In this document: positions 7,952 to 17,511 of the stretch, one piece after another
Position numbering within the stretch: the first letter of the stretch is position 1
How the letters are laid out: every line of letters starts with the position of its first letter
Source: an uncultured Bacteroidales bacterium
GTDB lineage: Bacteria; Bacteroidota; Bacteroidia; Bacteroidales; P3
DNA length: 32,427 bases
Assembly: GCA_905235855.1 (NCBI GenBank)
Contig: CAJONE010000015.1
Location: 1 to 32,427, forward strand
Direction: 5' to 3'
Position numbers and translations under genes: made by a program
The notes under the pieces: generated by a model
Told to the model about the DNA's origin: nothing
The model's database searches: none
What the model saw: only the letters and a program-made list of their open reading frames with translations

Positions 7952-10312
7952 CTATTGTTTTACAATCTTGGCAACAACACCATCTTCGGTCCGTAGAAAA
8001 TAAATTCCGTCTGCAAGCGACGTAAGATTAATGCTGTTGGAGCCTGCTGCCAGTCCAAACGAATTGACCGGCATCCCAGTTGCAGTAAAAAGCATTGCCA
8101 CCGTTGATCTATCTGACTCAATATAGACAATGCCATCGGTCGGATTTGGTGAAACCTTAACAGCTCCATTAGTCAGATTCTCCGTCGCTGGCACATCGAG
8201 TGACTCCGAACAATCGAGGACTTTCATGCCCGTTTTGTAGCCTTGGGCAATTGACGAGAGTTTCATGTGGCCATATTCAACAGGACGATTACATGTAACC
8301 ACAGCCTTGCCCTCGCCATCCGCGAATGAAGCACCGAGCACATTGTTGTCGTCATCGGTGACGGCAGTGTAGGCATACGGAGCGGTAGCCACATAAAACT
8401 GTGTAACCCCAATGTCGGCGCCCCAATATGACAGCGGCATGTCTTTTGCCTGTGCAAGCCACGGCATCATCGACGGGTCGCCAAACAGGTGGTACACTTG
8501 CCAGTAGTAGTCTTTGATATCGCTTGTGGAGCCCTCTACAGCCATATTGCCACTCATCAACAGCGCACCCATAGTTGAGGCCCACTGCGCATACTCCTCT
8601 CCGTGAGTGTGGAAGAGGTGGTCGTAGGCGCCACGGCTGGCAGCGTTGTAGTCGTGCGACATGCCTCCGCCGATATAATTTCTGAGACCAACCGCCCAAT
8701 AAAAATCCTCGTTCCAATATGTCGAGTTGCTGCTGCCTATGTATATCGCTGCTCCACAGTGGTTTCCGATACGCATCAATGCCTCGGCAAAACACACCGG
8801 TTCGTCGAACTTGGCTGTCAGACAGCAATTGCCTATCATAACGCCACATTTTTTTGAGTTAGCCATATCGCCTACATGGTCGTTGCTCATCAACGGCTTG
8901 TCCCACCGGTTCCACTGTCCGTGGGCCGAATAGTTTATCCACCCGGCTCCGTCGGAATATAGCGACCGAATATATTCGGCATACTCCGAACGATTGGGCA
9001 TAACACTTACATTAGGCACGTGCGGTTCAATCTGCGTGTTGTTTTTAAACTCCCTTACCGAGCGGAAGCCGTGGTAGCCGTTGACATACTGCGTGGCGAC
9101 ATAGTCCATAGCCGGATCGGCATGCGTATAACCGAAGTCGCTGCTATAGCCTCCGTCTACACCCGCCACAAGCAGTGCCCTGTCAAGAAACGACGCATCA
9201 GGAAACTCGTATCGCTCGTACATCAGTATTTTTTCGATTTGATGTTGTAGCTGGCCGACACTCTGCGCCGAGAGCCTCCCATAATGACAGTCTGGTAGAT
9301 TGTCGTTGGTCCAACAAGCATAGTTAAGGTCAGAGACGTGCTCAACATATCCGTAGTAGCTCATATTATAGCTGTAGGCAAACGTCGGAAGCTGTTCGAC
9401 ATCACCCACCAGCAGCAAATACAACGGAGCGGGACATTCGACGGTGGCGTCGGTGTACTGGCGCTTAATGTATGACCTTATTGACTGCGCATCGCTCCCA
9501 ACCTCGGCCTGGTCGGTATAGGCCACGTCTACCGTATAGCCCGTGCCGCGTTTCCAGTCGACAAAATCGTCAAATTGACCACGAAACATCGGATGAGAAA
9601 CGATAAGGTAACGTATCGGTATTGATGCGCCATTTTTTTTGTTTCCGGCATCAATCATGTTTAGCGTTGTCACGTTGCATCCGAAAGCCGGTGTATGGTA
9701 GAGTGCCAGTTTCTTGGTGGCCGCCTCATCAATATCATGAAATTTCACAACTGCTTCGACATGAGTGTAAACCTCGAAGCGGTTGGCTACAGGGTTGTAG
9801 CGCACCGGCGAGAAAATGAGCTGTCCCAAGCGGCGGTCGCGCGCGATGCCGGCCACACTTACCGAAACCAGGTCTGCTCCATCGAATGAGTCACGCCCAT
9901 ACAGCATACGGTCGATTGCAAGAGTGTCGAGAGAGCGCCCTGCCGTTTTGCAAACCGAGGGCTGACGCGGCGATATGGGAAAGGCAACCCCCAACGAATC
10001 ACCATCGAGGACAACATGCTCCTCGTACAGCACCTCCACCTCTACCCTACCGCATACTGGCATTTCGATCCACTCGCGCATTGCAGGCAACAACGGTTTG
10101 CCTACTTCGGACGACAATTCGAAGCCGTCTATGGTGACCGTGTTGAACGGAACACCTTCCAGCTCAACGGTCGCAACATTTAGTTTGGCGGGAACCGAAA
10201 ACGAAACCTTAAGTGTTTCTCTCGTTGAATTTTCCAAAACACACCTTTGCTGCCCGCATAACAGATGCGGCAACAGCACCACAAGAAACAAATAAGTAAC
10301 CTTGAAATTCAT
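7952..10312 (-). CDS. Kgp-like C25 cysteine protease, copy 4 of 4, T9SS cargo
   Basis: 786 residues from ATG 10312 (the frame also has ATG 10324 and stays open to 10384; 10312 gives a 20-residue signal peptide ending CG|QQR like its paralogues). Order: signal peptide; C25 propeptide (about 21-230, with GKPLLPAMRE); C25 catalytic domain from PIRYLIVSHPMF; Ig-like domain; T9SS sorting domain from about 720 (SPNPTDG ... GIYFLRT ... KIVKQ). Active-site residues by alignment to P. gingivalis Kgp: D386 (AGVDGG), H464 (NYSAHG), C497 (GNCCLTAKFD); D536 (YWNED) matches Kgp D516, the lysine-binding residue. The hemagglutinin repeats of Kgp are absent. This gene starts 13 bp after the stop of copy 3. 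Predicted secreted, lysine-directed endopeptidase; specificity is inferred from residues only. Confidence 0.92.
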   Translation of the reverse strand: MNFKVTYLFLVVLLPHLLCGQQRCVLENSTRETLKVSFSVPAKLNVATVELEGVPFNTVTIDGFELSSEVGKPLLPAMREWIEMPVCGRVEVEVLYEEHVVLDGDSLGVAFPISPRQPSVCKTAGRSLDTLAIDRMLYGRDSFDGADLVSVSVAGIARDRRLGQLIFSPVRYNPVANRFEVYTHVEAVVKFHDIDEAATKKLALYHTPAFGCNVTTLNMIDAGNKKNGASIPIRYLIVSHPMFRGQFDDFVDWKRGTGYTVDVAYTDQAEVGSDAQSIRSYIKRQYTDATVECPAPLYLLLVGDVEQLPTFAYSYNMSYYGYVEHVSDLNYACWTNDNLPDCHYGRLSAQSVGQLQHQIEKILMYERYEFPDASFLDRALLVAGVDGGYSSDFGYTHADPAMDYVATQYVNGYHGFRSVREFKNNTQIEPHVPNVSVMPNRSEYAEYIRSLYSDGAGWINYSAHGQWNRWDKPLMSNDHVGDMANSKKCGVMIGNCCLTAKFDEPVCFAEALMRIGNHCGAAIYIGSSNSTYWNEDFYWAVGLRNYIGGGMSHDYNAASRGAYDHLFHTHGEEYAQWASTMGALLMSGNMAVEGSTSDIKDYYWQVYHLFGDPSMMPWLAQAKDMPLSYWGADIGVTQFYVATAPYAYTAVTDDDNNVLGASFADGEGKAVVTCNRPVEYGHMKLSSIAQGYKTGMKVLDCSESLDVPATENLTNGAVKVSPNPTDGIVYIESDRSTVAMLFTATGMPVNSFGLAAGSNSINLTSLADGIYFLRTEDGVVAKIVKQ

Positions 10313-10325
10313 TGGATTCGCCATC

Positions 10326-12734
10326 TTAATGAGACACAACAATCTTGCCCGTTGCCAAAAACGAGTGGCCAACCGCACGAACAAAATACGTACCTACGGA
10401 ATAGTTCGACACATCAACATTATGAACCGCATTTCCGCTTGTCTCGCTTCCCCAATAGACCACACGTCCTTTGATGTCGACTATTTCATACTCTACCGCA
10501 TCGTCCAATCCGTCTATTGTCAGCCCCACACTTACCGCTGCCGGGACGGGGAAGCATCTTAAATTGACGGTGGCCACGGGTTCGAGCCGGTCGAGCGGCA
10601 CCACCTTTGGCTGGTAGTTTTGAGCCACTGCCGAAACGTAATAGTTTTCGCTGTCCAATGCCTGGTTGCATTCAATGTCGGCCACCCCGTCGATGTTGGC
10701 AAACGCCGCACCAACCAGATTATATCCGTTGTCGGTTATAGCAACGTAGGCATGGGGGATAGTGTTTACGCTGATATGAGTGGCACCGTCTTCAACGATA
10801 CTGTATGACAAAGGCATTTCTTTGGCCTGTGTAAGCCATGGCATAAGTGATGGATCACCGAACACATGGTAAATCTGCCAATAATATGACTTGTATGCGT
10901 TAGTTGAGCTTGACCCCTGCACGGCCATGTTGCCATACCATACAATAGCCCCAAGTGTCGTAGCCCAAGTGTCGAACAACTCGCCATGCGAGTGAAAGAG
11001 GTGGTCGTAGATACCCATTTTGCCGGCATTGTAGGCCTGTGTCATACTCCCCGATATCGAAGTTCGGTAGCCAACCGACCAATAAACGTCTTGATTCCAG
11101 TAGGACGAGTTGCTGCATCCGATATAGGCCACGGCCCCGCAGTAGTTGTCTCGACGCAGCAATGCCTCGGCAAAGCATGTGCGCTCGTCGAACTTGCCCG
11201 TAAGACAACAGTTGCCTATCACCACACCGCACTTCTTGCTGTTGGTCATCGTTGCAACATGAGTATTGGTGAAAGAAGGTTTATGCCATCCATTATAGTT
11301 ACCGTGAGCGGAGTAGTTTATCCAACCCGCCCCTTCGCTGTACTTGCTTCGCACTTCGGCCTCGTAGGTATTGCTTCTCACTGCCACCGCAGTGGCGTTC
11401 ATATTGATGGATGTCTTGTTTTTATACTCGCTGACGGAAGCATATTTATAGAAACCGTTATGTCCCAAAACAGACTTGCTGTCGCCGTTTACGTAGAACT
11501 TGGCTGCATAATCCATAGTTGGATCGGCATGCGTATAGCCATAGTCGTCTGACGAGCCTCCATCGACCCCTGCGACGAGAATTGCCCTGTCGAGAAACGA
11601 TGGATCGGGGAACTCGTAACGTTCGTAGAGCAAAGTCTTTTCAACTTGAGCCGTAAGCTGACTTACCGACTGTGCGGAGAATCGTCCATAGTAGCAGTCG
11701 GGAATTTCGTCGCCATCGGTCCAGCAGGCATAGTCAAGATCCGACACATGGCTCGACCCGCCAGACGAGAAAGCGTACGACTTGGCTGGTATCTGTTCAA
11801 TGTCGCCCACAAGGAGAAGGTAGGTCGGAGCCGGATTTGAAGCGGTCGCATTGGTGTATTGGCTTTTTATGAAGCTTTTTATCGAAGTCTGTGAATTTCC
11901 GACTGCAGCATCGTCGGTATATGCGACATCGACGATATAGCCCGTGCGACGCTTCCAGTTGACAAACTCCTCGAACTGCCCCCGAAACATGTGGTGAGAG
12001 ACAATAAGGTAACGAATCGGTGCTGCATTGGAAAGTTTATCGTTTTGACCCTTGACTCCCAGACCTCGCTGGTCGAGCGAATTAATGGTGGCAATATGGT
12101 TGCCGAATGCCAGCGAAGCATGCAAGGCCTTCATTTCGCGTGTTGCAACAATATCAGCATCGCGATAGGTCAAAACTGCCTCTACCTCGGTGTAGACAAG
12201 AAACTTGTTGGTGACCGGATTATATTTCACCGGTGAGAAAACCAACTCGGCAAGGTTGCGGTCACGTGCCACTCCAACCGGCTCAACCGTGACCGGTTCG
12301 ATGCCACTGAATGCATCGGTCAAATATAATGCTTCATTGAATGCCAATGCTTCGGCATTGCGGCTGTCCGACTTGCTCACTGGCGGCTGAACCGGTTCGA
12401 CAAGATTGGTCACCCCAATGACTTCCCCGTCAATAACTACATGGCTTTCGCTGACTATCTTGACATCCACACCGTCGCAGAGCGGTATTTCAATGAGTTT
12501 CCGCATCGTGGGGAGAGACGGTGCACCGATGACAGACGACTGAACGAACCCATCTACCGATACTGTCGCGAAATTAATTCCATCTAAAGTGACACTGCCA
12601 ACATCAAGTCTATCGGGGGCCGTAAAGGCGACAGTGAGCCGATTGACATCAGACAACCTAACGTCGCACCTTTCCTGCGAAAAAGCAGAATAACATGCCA
12701 CGACGAGCGAAAAAGTCAACAGCGATCTGAACAT
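10326..12734 (-). CDS. Kgp-like C25 cysteine protease, copy 3 of 4, degenerate sorting domain
   Basis: 802 residues, the longest copy. Signal peptide about 1-19 (ending FS|QER), propeptide with GAPSLPTMRK, catalytic domain from PIRYLIVSHHMF, Ig-like domain, C-terminal domain from about 727. Catalytic residues D391 (AGVDGG), H477 (NYSAHG) and C510 (GNCCLTGKFD); D549 (YWNQD) is the Kgp D516 equivalent. The C-terminal domain keeps the overall T9SS type-A shape (GTYFVRA, then KIVVSH at the end), but the usual YPNP turn is FPVP and the strand spacing is longer, so export may differ from its neighbours. It follows copy 2 by 12 bp and is followed 13 bp later by copy 4, with no terminator between them. 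Confidence 0.92.
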   Translation of the reverse strand: MFRSLLTFSLVVACYSAFSQERCDVRLSDVNRLTVAFTAPDRLDVGSVTLDGINFATVSVDGFVQSSVIGAPSLPTMRKLIEIPLCDGVDVKIVSESHVVIDGEVIGVTNLVEPVQPPVSKSDSRNAEALAFNEALYLTDAFSGIEPVTVEPVGVARDRNLAELVFSPVKYNPVTNKFLVYTEVEAVLTYRDADIVATREMKALHASLAFGNHIATINSLDQRGLGVKGQNDKLSNAAPIRYLIVSHHMFRGQFEEFVNWKRRTGYIVDVAYTDDAAVGNSQTSIKSFIKSQYTNATASNPAPTYLLLVGDIEQIPAKSYAFSSGGSSHVSDLDYACWTDGDEIPDCYYGRFSAQSVSQLTAQVEKTLLYERYEFPDPSFLDRAILVAGVDGGSSDDYGYTHADPTMDYAAKFYVNGDSKSVLGHNGFYKYASVSEYKNKTSINMNATAVAVRSNTYEAEVRSKYSEGAGWINYSAHGNYNGWHKPSFTNTHVATMTNSKKCGVVIGNCCLTGKFDERTCFAEALLRRDNYCGAVAYIGCSNSSYWNQDVYWSVGYRTSISGSMTQAYNAGKMGIYDHLFHSHGELFDTWATTLGAIVWYGNMAVQGSSSTNAYKSYYWQIYHVFGDPSLMPWLTQAKEMPLSYSIVEDGATHISVNTIPHAYVAITDNGYNLVGAAFANIDGVADIECNQALDSENYYVSAVAQNYQPKVVPLDRLEPVATVNLRCFPVPAAVSVGLTIDGLDDAVEYEIVDIKGRVVYWGSETSGNAVHNVDVSNYSVGTYFVRAVGHSFLATGKIVVSH

Positions 12735-12746
12735 TGACCAAATGAT

Positions 12747-15113
12747 TTATTTTTTTACAACTTTCTTTAAGGTAGTAATTCCACCAGCAGTTATCCGTAC
12801 AGTGTATATTCCATTGGCATACTTGCTCATATCTACAGTATTTCCGGCAGCGTTTGTGGTCACTATACGTCCAATAGCGTCGATGACCTCAATTTTCTGC
12901 AGACCATCGGCCTCAACCACAAAAAGATTGGACATCGGGTTGGGATAGATTTTCGCATCGGACAATGTGGCATCCGCATTGCCGATGCCAAGCTGGCGCG
13001 ACGTAGTCAACACCGGCTTGTAGTTTTGTGCGGTTACAGCCAAAGTGTAGTTTTCCTCTGTCAGTGGCTGGGTGGTATTGATCGTTGCATTGCCATCACC
13101 GTTGGCAAAAGCCGCACCGACGAGCGTATTGTCCTCGCTGGTTATAGCCACATACGCGTATGGAACACAACTGACACTCACAGAGGTAGAGCCCACATGC
13201 AGCCCGTTGCACGTCACTGCCATATCGTCAGCCTGCGTGAGCCAAGGCATCAGCGACGGGTCTCCAAAAGTATGGTAAATCTCCCAGTAGTATAACTTGT
13301 CCCCATCCTCGGAACTGGAGTTTTCGACCGCCATATTGCCGCTGAACATCATGGCACCCACGGTCGGAGCCCAAACTGAATAGGCCTCGTCATGAGTATG
13401 GAACAGCCTGTCATACATGCCGAGATTGTCAGCCATATACTCATGGGTCATGTTGTCACTAATTGAGTTGCGCATACCGACAGACCAATAGAAGTCCTGA
13501 TTCCAATAGGTTGAGTTGCTCGCTCCAATATAAGCGACTGCACCAGAATAATTGTCCTTGCGAAGCAAAGATTCGGCAAAGCAAGTGGTTTCATCGAATT
13601 TGCCCGACAGACAGCAGTTGCCAATCATGATGCCACACTTCTTTTCGTTGGTCATCTGAGCCACCTGCGTAGTGGTGAGCTCAGGGCCGTGCCAGCGATC
13701 CCAATCGCCATGGGCTGAATAGTTAATCCAGCCAGCCCCCTCGGAATATTTGGCACGTATGGCCGCCACCGAACTGGCAGAAGGCTCCACACTCACATTG
13801 CTGGCGCCCGGGTTGATTGATGTGTTGTTTTTGTACTCATATACATTTGCGTAGCCGTTGTCACCATTCATATAAAACTTGGCTATATAGTCCATAGTGG
13901 GGTCACAGACCTTATAGCCGTTGTCGCCTGCCGACCCCTGATCCTGACCAGCAACCAGAACGGCAACATCAAGAAACGACGGATCGGGAAACTCGTAACG
14001 CTCGTAGAGCAAAGTTTTTTGCAGCTGGGGGCGCAACTGCTCGACGGTCTGAGCCGACAAACGTCCATAATAACAGTCCGGTATACTGTCGCCATCAGTC
14101 CAGCATGAATATGGCAGATCGGAATAATGGGTATTATCCTCTTCCCACCATCCCGGGATGATTACAAGCGTTGAAGAATGTTCGTAAGCGGGCAGCTGCT
14201 CCAAATCGCCAACCAAAAGCACAAAAGCAGGGGCGGGCCTTTCGGCTGTGGCTTCCGTATATTGGCGTTTCAGGTATGCAGCTATCGAGCTTACTGTATT
14301 GCCAATCTCAGCATTGTCGGTATACACCTCGTCGACGATGAAGCCTGTGCGCTTTTTCCAATTGACAAATTCGTCCAACTCGCCACGAAACATTGGATGA
14401 GACACTATAATATAGCGCATAGGGGATGAAAGGGTGGGATTTTTTGCCAAACCAAGACTATTGATGGTCTCGATGCCACTTCCGAAAGCAGGTGAATAGT
14501 GCAGTTGCTTCATCTCCTTTGTAGCGGTGACATCAGGGTTCAGATAAGTCAAAACCACATCCACCTCGGTATAAATCATAAACTGGTTGGTTACAGGATT
14601 GTAGCGCACTGGCGAGAAAACGACCTGTGCCAGATTACGGTCACGGGCCACGCCAACTTTCTGCGTAGTGACGACATCCAGCCCACAGAATGCATCAGTA
14701 TTATATATTTCTTGGTTTATCACCAACATATCGCGGTTGCGGCCTTGGGTCTTACTCTCCGATGGCTGAACCGGCATAACCTGACGGACAACGCCAAGAC
14801 TTTCGCCGTCGACAATAGTGTGCCTTTCGCCAACAACCGTAACAGAGATTCCATCACACAACGGTATTTCAATCATCTTGCGCAATGTGGGCAACGAAGG
14901 GCAACCAATTCTTGACGAATGGTCAAACCCCGCCATTGTCACGTCGGTGAATTCGTGTCCCTTTACGGTAACAGACTCTGAATTGAGCAAAGATTTAGCC
15001 TTGAACGTCAGCTCAAGCCGGCTGAAGTTGGAACCCTTTACCTCACACTCGCCCTGCGCCATAACAGATATGGCGGAGAGAAGAATTGCCAATGATAAGA
15101 AAAACTTTTTCAT
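12747..15113 (-). CDS. Kgp-like C25 cysteine protease, copy 2 of 4, T9SS cargo
   Basis: 788 residues. Signal peptide about 1-19 (MKKFFLSLAILLSAISVMA|Q), propeptide with GCPSLPTLRK, catalytic domain starting near SPMRYIIVSHPMF, Ig-like domain (about 630-700), T9SS type-A sorting domain from 722 (IYPNPMSN ... GIYTVRI ... KKVVKK). D391 (AGQDQG, unlike the AGVDGG of the others), H468 (NYSAHG), C501 (GNCCLSGKFD) and D540 (YWNQD) cover the Kgp triad and S1 Asp. An insertion around residues 320-335 (WWEEDNTHYSDL), absent from the other copies, falls in the region before DCYYGR. It starts 15 bp after copy 1. Confidence 0.93.
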   Translation of the reverse strand: MKKFFLSLAILLSAISVMAQGECEVKGSNFSRLELTFKAKSLLNSESVTVKGHEFTDVTMAGFDHSSRIGCPSLPTLRKMIEIPLCDGISVTVVGERHTIVDGESLGVVRQVMPVQPSESKTQGRNRDMLVINQEIYNTDAFCGLDVVTTQKVGVARDRNLAQVVFSPVRYNPVTNQFMIYTEVDVVLTYLNPDVTATKEMKQLHYSPAFGSGIETINSLGLAKNPTLSSPMRYIIVSHPMFRGELDEFVNWKKRTGFIVDEVYTDNAEIGNTVSSIAAYLKRQYTEATAERPAPAFVLLVGDLEQLPAYEHSSTLVIIPGWWEEDNTHYSDLPYSCWTDGDSIPDCYYGRLSAQTVEQLRPQLQKTLLYERYEFPDPSFLDVAVLVAGQDQGSAGDNGYKVCDPTMDYIAKFYMNGDNGYANVYEYKNNTSINPGASNVSVEPSASSVAAIRAKYSEGAGWINYSAHGDWDRWHGPELTTTQVAQMTNEKKCGIMIGNCCLSGKFDETTCFAESLLRKDNYSGAVAYIGASNSTYWNQDFYWSVGMRNSISDNMTHEYMADNLGMYDRLFHTHDEAYSVWAPTVGAMMFSGNMAVENSSSEDGDKLYYWEIYHTFGDPSLMPWLTQADDMAVTCNGLHVGSTSVSVSCVPYAYVAITSEDNTLVGAAFANGDGNATINTTQPLTEENYTLAVTAQNYKPVLTTSRQLGIGNADATLSDAKIYPNPMSNLFVVEADGLQKIEVIDAIGRIVTTNAAGNTVDMSKYANGIYTVRITAGGITTLKKVVKK

Positions 15114-15128
15114 AGTTTTATCGTATTT

Positions 15129-17504
15129 TTACTGTTTCATTATCTTTCTAACAGCCACTGCCCCATTTGCTGTAACCCTTACAGAGTAAAGACCAGAGGG
15201 GAAGAGACTTAAGTCAACCACATTGCCGGACTGACTCGACAGTATGCGCCCAACGGCATCGATGATCTCTATTTTCTGCAACTCCACAGCATCAACAAAG
15301 AATCGGTCAGCTGTGGGATTGGGGTAGATTCTCATAGCCCCTGTCAGTTCTTCACGGTCATCGCAAATCGCACTGCCCGACACCGTGACATCCAACAGCA
15401 ACGGCTTGTAGTTTTGTGCCGTGGATGCCAATATATAGTTTCCTCTTTCCAAAGGTTGATCGCAACTTATATCGGCAATGCCGTCAGAACCTGCAAACGC
15501 GGCGCCAACAAGGGTGTTGTCAGCCGTGGTGATGGCAACATAGGCATACGGCACACAGTTAACCGTGATATGTGTCGCCCCAATCGTGGCTCCTCTATAT
15601 GTCAATTGCATTTGCTTGGCTTTCGACAACCACGGCATAAGCGACGGATCGCCAAACACATGATAGATTTGCCAATAGTAGTCCTTCAACCCCGAATCAG
15701 AATTTTGTACAGCCATATTGCCGCTCATCAAAATAGAGCCCAACGTTGTGGCCCACAGGTCAAAGTTCTCGCCATGGGTATGAAACATGCGGTCGTATGC
15801 ACCCCTTTTGTGAGCCATATAATAAAGATTCATGTTTGCACTGATAGCATTGCGTTGCCCTACGGCCCAATAGAAATCCTCACCCCAGTAGGTGTAGTTG
15901 CTGCCCCCAATATATCCAACTGCACCGCTATAGTTGTTCTTGCGCAAAAGAGCCTCGCCGAAACAGGTCGGCACATCGAATTTGCCCGATAGACAGCAGT
16001 TGCCAATCATAAGGCCACATCGCTTCACATTCGACATCGTTGTCACGTCGTAATTGCTCAACGACGGTTCGCCCCACCCCTCATCGTAGCCATGCGCAGT
16101 GTAGTTGATAAAGCCAGCTCCCTCGCTGCATTTTTCGCGAAACTGGTCGCCCATCGAATTGCTCACCACTGCGACGTTTGTTGAGTATGGGTTGGCTGAC
16201 GGATTGTTCTTGTATTCCGTAACCGACGGGTAGGCGTAAAACGACGTATCGCCCATTACTGGTTTATTGTCTCCATTGACATAAAGCTTTGCAAGATAGT
16301 CCATGGCCGGGTCGGCGTTTTCGAAACCAAGGTCGCCTTCGTTGCCACCGTCAACACCAGCCACAAGCAACGCCCTACCAAGAAACTCGTCACTTGGAAA
16401 CTCATAACGCTCATACATCAAAGTTTTTTGGATTTGTGGTGCGAGCTGACTGGCATTCTGTGCCGAAAAACGTCCGTAATAACAGTCTGGTATTTCGTCG
16501 TCATCGGTCCAACATGCATAGTCGAGGTCGGATACATGTTCGTCTTCATCATGAGTATAGGTCTTAGCTGGCAGTTGCTCAACATCGCCCACCAAGAGAA
16601 GAAATGTGGGTGCGGGATTTGAAGCCGTCGCACCAGTATACTGGCTTTTGATGTAACTCTTTATCGAGGCCTGTGTGCTACCGACGGCAGACTCGTCGGT
16701 ATAGGCCACATCGACAATGAAACCAGTGCGTTTTTTCCAGCTGACAAAGTCATCTAACCGTCCGCGAAACATCGCATTGGCAACTATCAGATAACGCATG
16801 GGAGATGAGGCCGAAGCCTTTGTGACATCAGAACCGGCATCGATACGATTGATAGTGTTGACAGCCTGACCGAAAGCAGGCGAGCGATGCAACTGTTTCA
16901 TTGCCGTAGTCGCCTCGATGTCAGGGCTTTTGAAAGTCACAACAGCATCCACCTCGGTGTAAATCAAGAACTGGTTTGTTACCGGATTGTAGGCTACCGG
17001 CGAGAATACCACCTCGGCAAGGCAACGGTCGCGTGCCACACCGATTTTGTTGACAGTCACTACATCCGGTCCATAGAACGCATCAGTGCAGTAGACATTG
17101 TCGTCAAACGACAACAAAGCCGTGTTGCGGCTGGCAGTTTTGCACAACGAGGGCTGAACAGGCGCAACCAAACGAGTTATGCCAAGCATCGCTCCGTTGA
17201 CCATGATATGACTTTCGTTTTTTACCTCTATCGAAACACCATCGCACAAGGGTATCTCTATCATTTCTCTCAACACAGGGAGCGAGGGACGTCCGATCTC
17301 GGACAAATGTCCAAAACCGTTCATCGAAACCGAGGTGAAGTCGCGACCTTTCAATAAAACATTTTCCACATTGAGATTGTCGGTCGCCGAGAACACAATT
17401 TCAACAAAATTGAAATCTGATCTTTTCACCTCATACTTTTCTTGTGCAAGGGCAGACAAAGTCAAGACAATAAAGAGGATTGGCAAGGGTAATCTGTAGC
17501 TCAT
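15129..17504 (-). CDS. Kgp-like C25 cysteine protease, copy 1 of 4, T9SS cargo
   Basis: 791 residues; first of the four in transcription order. Signal peptide about 1-20 (ending ALA|QEK), propeptide with GRPSLPVLRE, catalytic domain from SPMRYLIVANAMF, Ig-like domain, sorting domain from 726 (IYPNPTAD ... GLYSVRV ... RKIMKQ). D385 (AGVDGG), H471 (NYTAHG, identical to Kgp including the Thr that contacts the lysine side chain), C504 (GNCCLSGKFD) and D543 (YWGED, identical to Kgp). His-Cys spacing 33 and Cys-Asp spacing 39 equal those of Kgp (444, 477, 516). Segment VDVAYTDESAVGSTQASIKS also closely follows Kgp. The start lies 7 bp after the stop of the RluA-type gene, and I see no TAnnTTTG promoter between, so it is probably transcribed from upstream. 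Confidence 0.93.
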   Translation of the reverse strand: MSYRLPLPILFIVLTLSALAQEKYEVKRSDFNFVEIVFSATDNLNVENVLLKGRDFTSVSMNGFGHLSEIGRPSLPVLREMIEIPLCDGVSIEVKNESHIMVNGAMLGITRLVAPVQPSLCKTASRNTALLSFDDNVYCTDAFYGPDVVTVNKIGVARDRCLAEVVFSPVAYNPVTNQFLIYTEVDAVVTFKSPDIEATTAMKQLHRSPAFGQAVNTINRIDAGSDVTKASASSPMRYLIVANAMFRGRLDDFVSWKKRTGFIVDVAYTDESAVGSTQASIKSYIKSQYTGATASNPAPTFLLLVGDVEQLPAKTYTHDEDEHVSDLDYACWTDDDEIPDCYYGRFSAQNASQLAPQIQKTLMYERYEFPSDEFLGRALLVAGVDGGNEGDLGFENADPAMDYLAKLYVNGDNKPVMGDTSFYAYPSVTEYKNNPSANPYSTNVAVVSNSMGDQFREKCSEGAGFINYTAHGYDEGWGEPSLSNYDVTTMSNVKRCGLMIGNCCLSGKFDVPTCFGEALLRKNNYSGAVGYIGGSNYTYWGEDFYWAVGQRNAISANMNLYYMAHKRGAYDRMFHTHGENFDLWATTLGSILMSGNMAVQNSDSGLKDYYWQIYHVFGDPSLMPWLSKAKQMQLTYRGATIGATHITVNCVPYAYVAITTADNTLVGAAFAGSDGIADISCDQPLERGNYILASTAQNYKPLLLDVTVSGSAICDDREELTGAMRIYPNPTADRFFVDAVELQKIEIIDAVGRILSSQSGNVVDLSLFPSGLYSVRVTANGAVAVRKIMKQ

Positions 17505-17511
17505 GTTGATT

